A DNA stretch of 64,000 nucleotides, taken from assembly GCF_001427105.1 (NCBI RefSeq), contig NZ_LMGI01000003.1, positions 1-64,000 on the forward strand, in the 5' to 3' direction. A program made the position numbers and the translations under genes. Position 1 is the stretch's first letter. The number at the start of each line of letters is the position of its first letter. This DNA is from Sphingopyxis sp. Root154 (GTDB lineage: Bacteria; Pseudomonadota; Alphaproteobacteria; Sphingomonadales; Sphingomonadaceae). Below, piece by piece: positions 24,519 through 31,617 of this stretch. Under the pieces are notes generated by a model that did not search any database, was not told where the DNA came from, and saw only the letters and a program-made list of their open reading frames with translations.

Positions 24519-25223
24519 TCAGCGCTTCGCGTGCTGGCGGTCGCCCCACAGGATTGCGCGATGCTCGTCGGTGAAACCGGTGAGCCCGCCCTCGATCGTC
24601 TCAGCGCGGGCGACGCCGACGGTCATCCCTTCGGCGACCGCCGGACGTTCGAGCATCGCCGCGCCCCAGCGATCGACATTCGGGAAGCGCCCGGCCTTTT
24701 CGATCAGCTGGCGGCGCAGATAGGGCAGGGTTGCCATGTCGGCGATCGTATATTCGTCTCCCGCGAACCACTCGGCTTCGCCGAGGCGCTTTTCGATCAC
24801 CATCATCAGCCGGTCGACCTCGCGGCTGTAGCGCTCGATCGCATATTCGTGCCGGTCCTTGGCGTAGTGCGTGAAATGCACTTCTTGTCCGAACATCGGG
24901 CCAACCCCCGACACCTGGAACATCAGCCATTGCCAGCAGATCGCCCGCCTCACCGGATCGGCGGGCAGGAAGCGCCCGCTCTTCTCGGCAAGATAGAGAA
25001 GAATTGCGCCGGTTTCCCACAATATGAAGTCCGGACCGTCGGGCCCTTCGTCATCGACGATCACCGGGGTCTTGTTGTTCGGGTTGAGCGCGAGGAATTC
25101 GGGCGTCAGCTGATCGCCCGCGAGGATGTCGATATATTCGAGCTGCCATTCGAGTCCCATTTCGAGGAGCGCGATCGCGATTTTGCGCGCGTTGGGGGTG
25201 GGACCGCCATAGAGCGTGATCAT
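24519..25223 (-). CDS. Glutathione S-transferase (YfcG/Nu-type)
   Basis: 234 aa. YGGPTPNARKIAIALLEM, NKTPVIVDDEG and ETGAILLYLAEKSGRFLP give the glutathione-binding domain; AGDEYTIADMATLP the helical domain. It follows the CoA-transferase on the same strand after 4 nt and shares its promoter and operator G. Third YfcG-like copy in 5 kb. It converges with the GST at 23790 and so came from an inverted duplication or an independent insertion. No residue distinguishes its specificity. Confidence 0.88.
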   Translation of the reverse strand: MITLYGGPTPNARKIAIALLEMGLEWQLEYIDILAGDQLTPEFLALNPNNKTPVIVDDEGPDGPDFILWETGAILLYLAEKSGRFLPADPVRRAICWQWLMFQVSGVGPMFGQEVHFTHYAKDRHEYAIERYSREVDRLMMVIEKRLGEAEWFAGDEYTIADMATLPYLRRQLIEKAGRFPNVDRWGAAMLERPAVAEGMTVGVARAETIEGGLTGFTDEHRAILWGDRQHAKR

Positions 25224-25227
25224 CGCG

Positions 25228-26391
25228 TCACACTTCCCGTCCGAGCCAGCGTTTCAGCACGTCGGCGCTATCCTGCCCAACCGCCAGCGGGGCCGGGCGG
25301 CGGACGCTGCCCGGTGTCGCCGACAGTTTCGGAAACACGCCCTGCATCGTGACCTCGCCGAATTCCTTATCGGTCACCGTCACCAGCGCATCGCGCGCGG
25401 CGAAATGCGGGTCGCTCATCATATCCTCGGCATCGAAGACGCGGCCGGCGGGAACCCCCGCTTCGACCATCTTCGCTTCGAGTTCGGCGATCGTCAGCGT
25501 GCTCGTCCATTCGCCGATCAGCGCATCGAGCTCCTCCTGCCGCATCCCCCGCGCGCGGTGCGTCGCATAGCGCTCGTCGCTTGCGAGTTCGGGCTGCCCC
25601 ATTGCGGTGGCGAGGCGCGCGAAGACGCCGTCCTGATTGGCGCCGATCAGATATTCGCCGTCGCGGCACGGATAGACGTTCGAGGGCGCGATCGCGGGCA
25701 GCGTCGATCCGGTGCGGCGGCGCTTCGTGCCGCTCGCCGAATAGTCGGACACGGTCGATTCCATCACCTGCAGCACCGCTTCATAAAGCGCGGAGTCGAC
25801 GATCTGACCTTCGCCTGTCTTGCTGCGATGGTGAAGCGCCGCAAGCGCGCCCATGCAGCCGTAGGTCGCGGCGAGCGTATCGCCGATCGACACCCCCATG
25901 CGCGCTGGCGGCAGGTCGGGATAGCCGACGATGCCGCGCCACCCGCCCATCGCCTCGCCGATGCCGCCGAAACCCGCGCGTGCGGAGTAGGGGCCGGTCT
26001 GGCCGTAACCCGACACGCGCACGACGATCAGCCCGGGGTTAGTCTTTCGCAGCTCGGCGGGATCGAGATTCCATTTCTCGAGCGTGCCGGGACGGAAATT
26101 CTCGATGAGGATGTCGGCCTTGGCGATCAGCTCGCGCGCGAGTGCTTGACCTTCTTCCGAGCGCAGGTCGACCGCGACCGAATATTTGTTGCGCGCGATC
26201 ACGCGCCACCAGCTCGGTTTGTCGCCCTGACCCCAGTTGCGCATCTGGTCGCCGGTCACCGGCGGTTCGAGCTTGACGATCTCGGCGCCCATGTCGCCGA
26301 GGAGCTGGCCGCAGAAGGGGCCGGCGATCAGCTGCCCCATCTCGACCACCCTGATGCCATCCAGCGCGCCCCCGCTGCCCGTCTCGCTCAT
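25228..26391 (-). CDS. CaiB/BaiF-type (family III) CoA-transferase
   Basis: 387 aa from the ATG at 26391, preceded by AAAGGAAC. Family III features: VVEMGQLIAGPFCGQLLGDMGAEIVK at the N terminus, ENFRPGTLEKW, and the catalytic Asp in VSIGDTLAATYG. These enzymes swap CoA between an acyl-CoA (often succinyl-CoA) and an acid, without free CoA or ATP; formyl-CoA, carnitine and itaconate/citramalate transferases belong here. It lies opposite an HMG-CoA-lyase-type lyase, which suggests CoA loading of a branched hydroxy dicarboxylate that is then split. Cytoplasmic. Co-transcribed with the GST at 24519. Confidence 0.9.
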   Translation of the reverse strand: MSETGSGGALDGIRVVEMGQLIAGPFCGQLLGDMGAEIVKLEPPVTGDQMRNWGQGDKPSWWRVIARNKYSVAVDLRSEEGQALARELIAKADILIENFRPGTLEKWNLDPAELRKTNPGLIVVRVSGYGQTGPYSARAGFGGIGEAMGGWRGIVGYPDLPPARMGVSIGDTLAATYGCMGALAALHHRSKTGEGQIVDSALYEAVLQVMESTVSDYSASGTKRRRTGSTLPAIAPSNVYPCRDGEYLIGANQDGVFARLATAMGQPELASDERYATHRARGMRQEELDALIGEWTSTLTIAELEAKMVEAGVPAGRVFDAEDMMSDPHFAARDALVTVTDKEFGEVTMQGVFPKLSATPGSVRRPAPLAVGQDSADVLKRWLGREV

Positions 26392-26450
26392 ATCGTTCCT
26401 TTCGCGGCCGACTCTGGTAAGACGACCTGCCTCGCCCATGGCCTTTTTAT

Positions 26451-26466
26451 ACTTAGAATGCTATGT
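26451..26466. promoter_or_regulatory. Cluster operator, site G (CoA-transferase / lyase)
   Basis: ACTTAG-AATG-CTATGT between the divergent CoA-transferase (ATG at 26391) and lyase (ATG at 26510). The left arm matches the consensus fully; the right arm differs at one base from CTAAGT. Confidence 0.65.
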
Positions 26467-26509
26467 AATTTTCAACCTGCTAAATGACTCGGGATAATCG
26501 GGACGCAAG

Positions 26510-27412
26510 ATGTTGAAAAATCATGCTGTGGAACTGGTCGAGGTCGGCCCGCGCGACGGGCTTCAGAATGAAGCGGCGATCGTTTCGACCGCCGACAAGC
26601 TGGAGCTGATCCGCCGTGCGATCGATTATGGTGTCCGCCGTATCGAGGTGACGAGCTTCGTCAATCCGAAGAAGGTGCCGCAGCTCGCCGACGCCGAGGA
26701 GCTGGTGGCGATGCTGCCCGACCGCGACGACGTGACCTGGATCGGGCTCGTCCTCAATCGCCGCGGCGCCGAGCGCGCGCTCGCTACCGGTCGGATCGAC
26801 GAATTGGGTGCGGTGTGCGTGACGAGCGATAGTTTCGGCATCCGCAATCAAGGGCAAAGCTCGGACGAATCGCTCGCCGCCGCGATGGAGATCGTCGCGC
26901 TCGCCAAAGCCGCCGGGCGGAGTGGGCAGATCACGATCGCGACCGCCTTTGGCTGTCCGTTCGAGGGCGGCGTCGCGATCGGCCGCGTCGTCGACATGGC
27001 GAAGCGCGCCGCCGACGCGAACCCGCGCGAAATCGCGCTCGCCGATACGATCGGCGTTGGTGTGCCCGCGCAGGTTTCCGAGGTGGTGGGACGCGTGCGC
27101 GAGGCGGTCGGCGGCCTGCCCGTGCGCGTTCATTTCCACAATACGCGCGGCACGGGCATTGCGAATGTCTGGGCGGCGGTGACCGAAGGCGCGGCGACGG
27201 TCGACGCCTCGCTCGGCGGGATCGGCGGCTGCCCCTTCGCGCCCGGGGCGGCGGGCAATGTCGCGACCGAGGATGTGATCTACATGCTCGAAAAGAGCGG
27301 CGTCGAAACGGGTATCACGCTGCCGCAGGTCGTGGAATCGGCCGGTTGGCTTACGGGCGTGATGGGCCGTCCGCTCCCGGCGATGGTCAGCAAGGCGCCC
27401 GCCTTTCCCTAG
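26510..27412 (+). CDS. Hydroxymethylglutaryl-CoA lyase family protein
   Basis: 300 aa DRE-TIM metallolyase of the HMG-CoA lyase group. EVGPRDGLQNE (about 11-21) carries the metal Asp and Arg, TSFVNPKKVP the next conserved strand, HFHNTRGTG the two metal His, and GGIGGCPFAPGAAGN the mobile loop with the catalytic Cys. The family splits 3-hydroxy-3-methylglutaryl-CoA to acetoacetate and acetyl-CoA; relatives act on other tertiary 3-hydroxyacyl-CoAs. Coming after a CoA-transferase it is well placed for the terminal cleavage of the pathway. Its stop overlaps the convergent EamA gene stop by 4 nt (CTAG). Confidence 0.88.
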   Translation: MLKNHAVELVEVGPRDGLQNEAAIVSTADKLELIRRAIDYGVRRIEVTSFVNPKKVPQLADAEELVAMLPDRDDVTWIGLVLNRRGAERALATGRIDELGAVCVTSDSFGIRNQGQSSDESLAAAMEIVALAKAAGRSGQITIATAFGCPFEGGVAIGRVVDMAKRAADANPREIALADTIGVGVPAQVSEVVGRVREAVGGLPVRVHFHNTRGTGIANVWAAVTEGAATVDASLGGIGGCPFAPGAAGNVATEDVIYMLEKSGVETGITLPQVVESAGWLTGVMGRPLPAMVSKAPAFP

Positions 27413-28320
27413 AAGGTCGCGAGCAGCGCCATCATCACGCCGGCGACGACGAGGAGCAGCCCGACGATCTCGTGCCAGCGCACCGGCTCGCGCAGATAGA
27501 AATGCGCGAAGCCGATCGTGAACACGACCTCGACCTGTCCGACGATCCTCACCAACGCCGCCGGCGCCGCCGCGAAGCCGATATACCAGCAGGCCGAACC
27601 GAGCGCCGAAAGCAGCCCGACCTGGCTCGAGTTCCGCCATGTGCGGCAAACTGCGCGCGCAGTATTGCGGTCGCGCAGCAAAACCCACGCGAGGTGCAGT
27701 CCGGTCTGGATCGCCATCACGACGACGAGCGTGACGAGTGCCGAACCGATCAGGTCGACGCCATCAAGTTCGGCGGTCGCGAGTTTCACCGCGATCGCGG
27801 CGAGCGCGAACATCGACCCCGCGCCGAGCCCGCAAAGCGCCGCGGGCTGGCCGAGTGCGCGCCATATCTCGCGCCCTGAAACCCCGCGTCCGGCCAGCGC
27901 GAGTACCAGCACGCCCGCGACACCCGCAACGATCCCTATCCATGCGAGCGCCGGCAGCCGCTCGCCGAGGAACAGCGCAGTGACGAGCGCCGCCTGCACC
28001 GCTTCGGTCTTCGAAAAGGCGGTGCCGACAACGAACCCGCGATGCCCGAACGCCATGATGAGCAGGATCGTCCCCGCCATCTGCGTGATCGCGCCGGCGA
28101 CCGCGAACCCGGCGAAGGCGGCTCCGAATGCCGGGATCGCCTCGCCCCGGATCGTCAGCCAGATCGCGGCGAAGCAAAGCGCGAAGGGAAGGCCATAAAG
28201 ATAGCGGACCAGCCCCGCGCCGCTTATGCTGAGCTCGGCGCGCAGACGTTGTTGCAGCGCGGTTCGCCACGCCTGGAACAGGCCGCCGAACAGCGAGGCG
28301 GGAAGCCAGATCGGATTCAT
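27409..28320 (-). CDS. EamA/DMT-family membrane transporter
   Basis: 303 aa from the ATG at 28320, about ten hydrophobic helices in two EamA repeats. LFGGLFQAWRTALQQRL and GLVRYLYGLPFALC begin the first half; QVEVVFTIGFAHFYLREPVRWHEIVG is the typical second-repeat end. Drug/metabolite transporters move small solutes, amino acids or waste products across the inner membrane, often outward. With an MFS importer present, export of a by-product is a fair guess. It is divergent from the acyl-CoA dehydrogenase with site H between them, and its stop overlaps that of the lyase. Confidence 0.82.
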   Translation of the reverse strand: MNPIWLPASLFGGLFQAWRTALQQRLRAELSISGAGLVRYLYGLPFALCFAAIWLTIRGEAIPAFGAAFAGFAVAGAITQMAGTILLIMAFGHRGFVVGTAFSKTEAVQAALVTALFLGERLPALAWIGIVAGVAGVLVLALAGRGVSGREIWRALGQPAALCGLGAGSMFALAAIAVKLATAELDGVDLIGSALVTLVVVMAIQTGLHLAWVLLRDRNTARAVCRTWRNSSQVGLLSALGSACWYIGFAAAPAALVRIVGQVEVVFTIGFAHFYLREPVRWHEIVGLLLVVAGVMMALLATF

Positions 28321-28385
28321 GCCGCCCGCCGCCCGTGCATTTGATCTTCGACTCGTATCGCGCTGTGCATGCGGCCCCATGCAAT

Positions 28386-28401
28386 AGTTTTATTACTAAG
28401 T
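28386..28401 (-). promoter_or_regulatory. Cluster operator, site H (weak; EamA / acyl-CoA dehydrogenase)
   Basis: On the minus strand ACTTAG-TAAT-AAAACT: one arm is perfect, the other matches poorly. It is counted because it lies between divergent cluster genes like the other sites. It is the right-most copy seen. Confidence 0.45.
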
Positions 28402-28529
28402 ATATGACGTGTGCCGATGGCTGCCCCGACCTGTTACGCCAATCAGCTAGACCTGCTGCGCAGCAAGTTGCAGGACAGGTGCGGGAGAGCAAATGACGCA
28501 CATATATATAGCCGGGCCGGCGATCTGAC

Positions 28530-29552
28530 ATGGCCGAACTCGACCTGCCGCTTTCGGACGAGCAACAGGTGCTGCGCGATAGCGTCCAGCGCTTCCTCGC
28601 TGACAATGCGCGCCCCGGCTGGCGCGAGCTTTCGGAGTCGCTCGGGCTAGCCGGCCTCGCGCTGCCCGAAAGCGCCGGCGGTTTCGGCGGCGGTCCGATC
28701 GACATTGCCATCGTCATGGCCGAGCTGGGGCCGGCACTAGCGGGCGCCGACTGGCTTTCGCACGCCGCGGCGACGGCGCTGCTGGCGCGGGTCTTACCTG
28801 ATCATCCGGCGCTGGCTGATCTCGCGATGGGCAGCCGCCGGATCGCCATCGTCTGCACGGCTTCGACCGCAGTGATGCCCGTCGTCGACGGCGGCTTGGC
28901 TCGCGGCAGCGCGGCACTGGTTGCTGGGGCAGCCGAAGCCGATTTGCTCCTCCTCGCGAGCGACGAGGCGTTGCTGCTTATCCCCGCCGATGGCGACAAG
29001 GTCGAACAGCGGCATCGCATCATGCACGACGGCAGCGTCTCGGCAGACCTTGCCTTCACGCTCAAGCCCGGCGACACCACTTCGCTCGCGAGCGGTGACG
29101 CCGCGCGCCTGTGGGCCGACTATGCGAACGACCTGATCCTTGCGGCGCGCTGCGCCGAAGCGGCTGGCCTGATGCAGCGAATGATTGCCGACAGCATCGA
29201 TTATCTCGGCCAGCGCAAGCAGTTCGGTACGGCGATCGGCCGCTTCCAGTCGCTGCGTCACCGCGCCGCTGACATGCAACTCGCGGCGATGAAGGCGACG
29301 GCGCTGACGGAGGAAGCGATCCTCGCGGTCGATCGGGATCGCGCCGACCGCGCACAGGCGGTCAGCGCCGCCTGCATCGAGGTCGGCGACGCGGTGCGCC
29401 TCGTCGGCGAGAGCGCGGTGCAGATTCACGGCGCGATGGGGCTGACCGAAGAGCTCAGCCTTGGCGGCCATTTCAAGCGCGCGCTCGCGATTGCGGCAGC
29501 ATTCGGTCCGCGCGCAGGTCATCTTGCGCGCTTTGCCGAGGCGGCTGCCTAA
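28530..29552 (+). CDS. Acyl-CoA dehydrogenase, small-subunit type (heteromeric)
   Basis: 340 aa, shorter than the 380-400 aa of homotetrameric enzymes. The N-terminal helical domain begins LPLSDEQQVLRDSVQRFL; the beta domain is abbreviated (ADLLLLASDEALLLIP); the C-terminal domain has RKQFGTAIGRFQSLRHR, the FAD-contacting segment, and QIHGAMGLTEELSLGG. This pattern fits the smaller partner of alpha2-beta2 acyl-CoA dehydrogenases known from steroid side-chain degradation. The likely larger partner is the next gene, on the opposite strand. The pair would desaturate an unusual, bulky or branched acyl-CoA, passing electrons to ETF. Confidence 0.85.
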   Translation: MAELDLPLSDEQQVLRDSVQRFLADNARPGWRELSESLGLAGLALPESAGGFGGGPIDIAIVMAELGPALAGADWLSHAAATALLARVLPDHPALADLAMGSRRIAIVCTASTAVMPVVDGGLARGSAALVAGAAEADLLLLASDEALLLIPADGDKVEQRHRIMHDGSVSADLAFTLKPGDTTSLASGDAARLWADYANDLILAARCAEAAGLMQRMIADSIDYLGQRKQFGTAIGRFQSLRHRAADMQLAAMKATALTEEAILAVDRDRADRAQAVSAACIEVGDAVRLVGESAVQIHGAMGLTEELSLGGHFKRALAIAAAFGPRAGHLARFAEAAA

Positions 29553-30679
29553 CCCAGCATCGTCCTTGCGATCAGGTCGCGCTGGATCTCGTTCGATCCC
29601 GCGTAAATGGTCGCCGCGCGGTCGTTGAGATAGCGTGGTACCGCGACCGCCAGCTCGGCGGGTGTCTGCCCGTCGGCGTCGGCCCACGCGGCGTGTCCCG
29701 CGATTTCGCACGCATGCGTGTCGATACGCTGCGCGGTTTCGGTGCCCAGTATCTTGAGCGCCGAGGCATAGAGCGCCGGGCTGCCGCCAACGCCGCGCAT
29801 GGCCTTCATCTCGAGCGCCTGCAGCGCCTTTAGCGTCACCGCCTCGCGGTCGAGCTGTGCGCGCAGCACCGGTTCGATGTCATCGCGGGCGCGCAGCCGT
29901 TCGAGCCGTCCGATCAGTCCCGGCGCATATTTGCCGCCGCGCTCGAATGTCAGCAGATGTTTCGCGACCGACCAGCCCTCATTCTCGCCGCCCAGCCGGT
30001 TCGCCTGCGGGACGCGGACGTCGTCGAAGAACACCTGGTTGAACTCATGATCGCCCGCGAGCGTGCGGATCGGCTCGACCGTGATCCCCGGAGTCGCCAT
30101 GTCGAGCAGCAGAAAGCTGATCCCCGTCTGCGGCTTGCCTTCGTTCGACGTACGCACGAGCGCGAACATGCGATTGGCGAAATGCGCGTGCGTCGTCCAG
30201 ATCTTCGACCCGTTGAGAATATAGTCGCTACCGTCCGCGGTCGCGCGCAGTTGCAGCGCAGCCAGGTCGGAACCGGCTCCAGGCTCCGAAAAGCCCTGAC
30301 ACCAATAATCCTCGCCCGACAGGATGCGCGGCAGATAATGGGCGCGCTGTTCGGGGCTGCCATAATGCATGATCACCGGGGCGACCATCTTCAGCCCCAT
30401 CGGCGCGAGGTTCGGCGCGCCCGCGCGCGCGCATTCGGCGGCGAAGATATAGCGCTCGATCTCGCTCCAGCCGGGGCCGCCAAATTCGGCGGGCCAATCG
30501 GGCGCTGCCCAGCCTTTTTCATGAAGGATGCGCTGCCAGGGCAACGACACGTCGGGGTCGATGAAGACGCTCGTCGCGCGTGCGGCGCCCCGTCGGACGT
30601 CGTCGGGCAAATTCGCGGTCAGGAAGGCGCGAACCTCTTCGCGAAAGGCGGTGAGCGCCGGGTCGTTCAGCATGTCCAT
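29549..30679 (-). CDS. Acyl-CoA dehydrogenase, large-subunit type
   Basis: 376 aa from ATG 30679, or two codons shorter from ATG 30673, which is 7 nt from GGGG. Motifs: CQGFSEPGAGSDLAALQL and ILNGSKIWTTHAHFANRMFA for FAD and acyl binding, and AATIYAGSNEIQRDLIARTML at the C terminus. This is the full-length partner expected for the short ACAD at 28530, and both frames end in a shared CTAA so that the two genes converge. Heteromeric steroid-type enzymes are usually encoded co-directionally, so this layout is odd and could also mean two independent enzymes. Confidence 0.87.
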   Translation of the reverse strand: MDMLNDPALTAFREEVRAFLTANLPDDVRRGAARATSVFIDPDVSLPWQRILHEKGWAAPDWPAEFGGPGWSEIERYIFAAECARAGAPNLAPMGLKMVAPVIMHYGSPEQRAHYLPRILSGEDYWCQGFSEPGAGSDLAALQLRATADGSDYILNGSKIWTTHAHFANRMFALVRTSNEGKPQTGISFLLLDMATPGITVEPIRTLAGDHEFNQVFFDDVRVPQANRLGGENEGWSVAKHLLTFERGGKYAPGLIGRLERLRARDDIEPVLRAQLDREAVTLKALQALEMKAMRGVGGSPALYASALKILGTETAQRIDTHACEIAGHAAWADADGQTPAELAVAVPRYLNDRAATIYAGSNEIQRDLIARTMLG

Positions 30680-30728
30680 GCCCCGGACTTGTAGGTCGCG
30701 GTAAGGCGAGGCCAAGCTGGCACCTGCA

Positions 30729-31475
30729 TCAGGCCGCGCGCGCGCCGACGAAGCCGAGTCCCGCGGCGATCTGGATCGACTGTGCGCGTCCGGTCGCGCC
30801 GAGCTTTGCCGCCGCGTTGCGCAGGTGGAACCGCACGGTCGACACCGACAGCGACAGGATGATGCCGATCTCGCCATCGGTTTTGCCCGCCGCTGCCCAG
30901 CGCAGGCACTGGACCTCGCGGCGAGTCAGCGTCTGCGGCACGGTGGCGTTGCGCGGGCGATCGCGTGCTTCATTGTGCGTCGCGACGAGTTTGAGCGCGA
31001 GATTGTGCAAGTCGCCGGCGTGTTTTGCGAACAGCGCCTCGACGCCGACGGGTTCGCGTGAGCACCAGAAGACCGCGCCGACCAGTCCGCGCGGCAGGTG
31101 GACCGGCGCGATGATCGCCTCGCCGAAATTGGGCGTGTTCTTCGCCTGCGAGCAGTCCACCTCATCGAGCAGATGCGTCGGCCGCCATGTGCCGAGGCGG
31201 CCGTCGCTGTAATAAAAGGGTTCGGCGACGAGCCGCGCGGCGGTCAGGAAAGCCAGTTGCAACGCCAGCTTGCGATCGCGCCAATAGGCGTAGTTCGGGT
31301 CGACCCAGCGAAAGCTGGTTTCGGCATAGGGACGGCCTTCGGCGTCGCTCATCGGTTCGGGGTCGCCGAGGTCGGCCTGCGCCGCGACGAAGGGCAGGCC
31401 GATCGCGTCGCCCGCCGCCTGCACCGCCGCGATCAGCGCGGGCATTTCGGCCCAGGATTCGCGCTGATGATCCAT
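30729..31475 (-). CDS. LuxR-family regulator with autoinducer-binding-like domain
   Basis: 248 aa. The C-terminal HTH (about 184-245) reads LTRREVQCLRWAAAGKTDGE, then LSVSTVRFHLRNAAAKLGA. The N-terminal half matches the length and shape of the acyl-homoserine-lactone-binding domain, with a W-D-Y cluster in RWVDPNYAYWRDRK, but the full six-residue ligand signature is not obvious. No luxI gene is in the window, so it would be a LuxR solo that may sense a substrate or a foreign signal. It lies between the acyl-CoA dehydrogenase and TonB receptor genes. A perfect CTGACAC...GTGTCAG palindrome upstream is its likely operator. Confidence 0.82.
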   Translation of the reverse strand: MDHQRESWAEMPALIAAVQAAGDAIGLPFVAAQADLGDPEPMSDAEGRPYAETSFRWVDPNYAYWRDRKLALQLAFLTAARLVAEPFYYSDGRLGTWRPTHLLDEVDCSQAKNTPNFGEAIIAPVHLPRGLVGAVFWCSREPVGVEALFAKHAGDLHNLALKLVATHNEARDRPRNATVPQTLTRREVQCLRWAAAGKTDGEIGIILSLSVSTVRFHLRNAAAKLGATGRAQSIQIAAGLGFVGARAA

Positions 31476-31498
31476 GTTCCGCTTTTCCCTCCGCTATC

Positions 31499-31514
31499 CT
31501 GACACAGGTGTCAG
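31499..31514. promoter_or_regulatory. Palindrome upstream of luxR-type gene and TonB receptor
   Basis: CTGACAC-AG-GTGTCAG, perfect 7-bp arms with a 2-bp centre, 23 bp upstream of the LuxR-type start and about 105 bp before the receptor start. Its symmetry and position fit a binding site for the dimeric LuxR-type protein. It shows no similarity to the Region 1 operator. Confidence 0.6.
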
Positions 31515-31617
31515 CTTGTCCGGCCCGCCGCAATTCTATGTTCTGGCACGGTCCGGCTTCGCGCGACGCTCGCACAAAGACGAGCCCGGCGACAAGCTGT
31601 TTGAGGGAGGATGAGTG

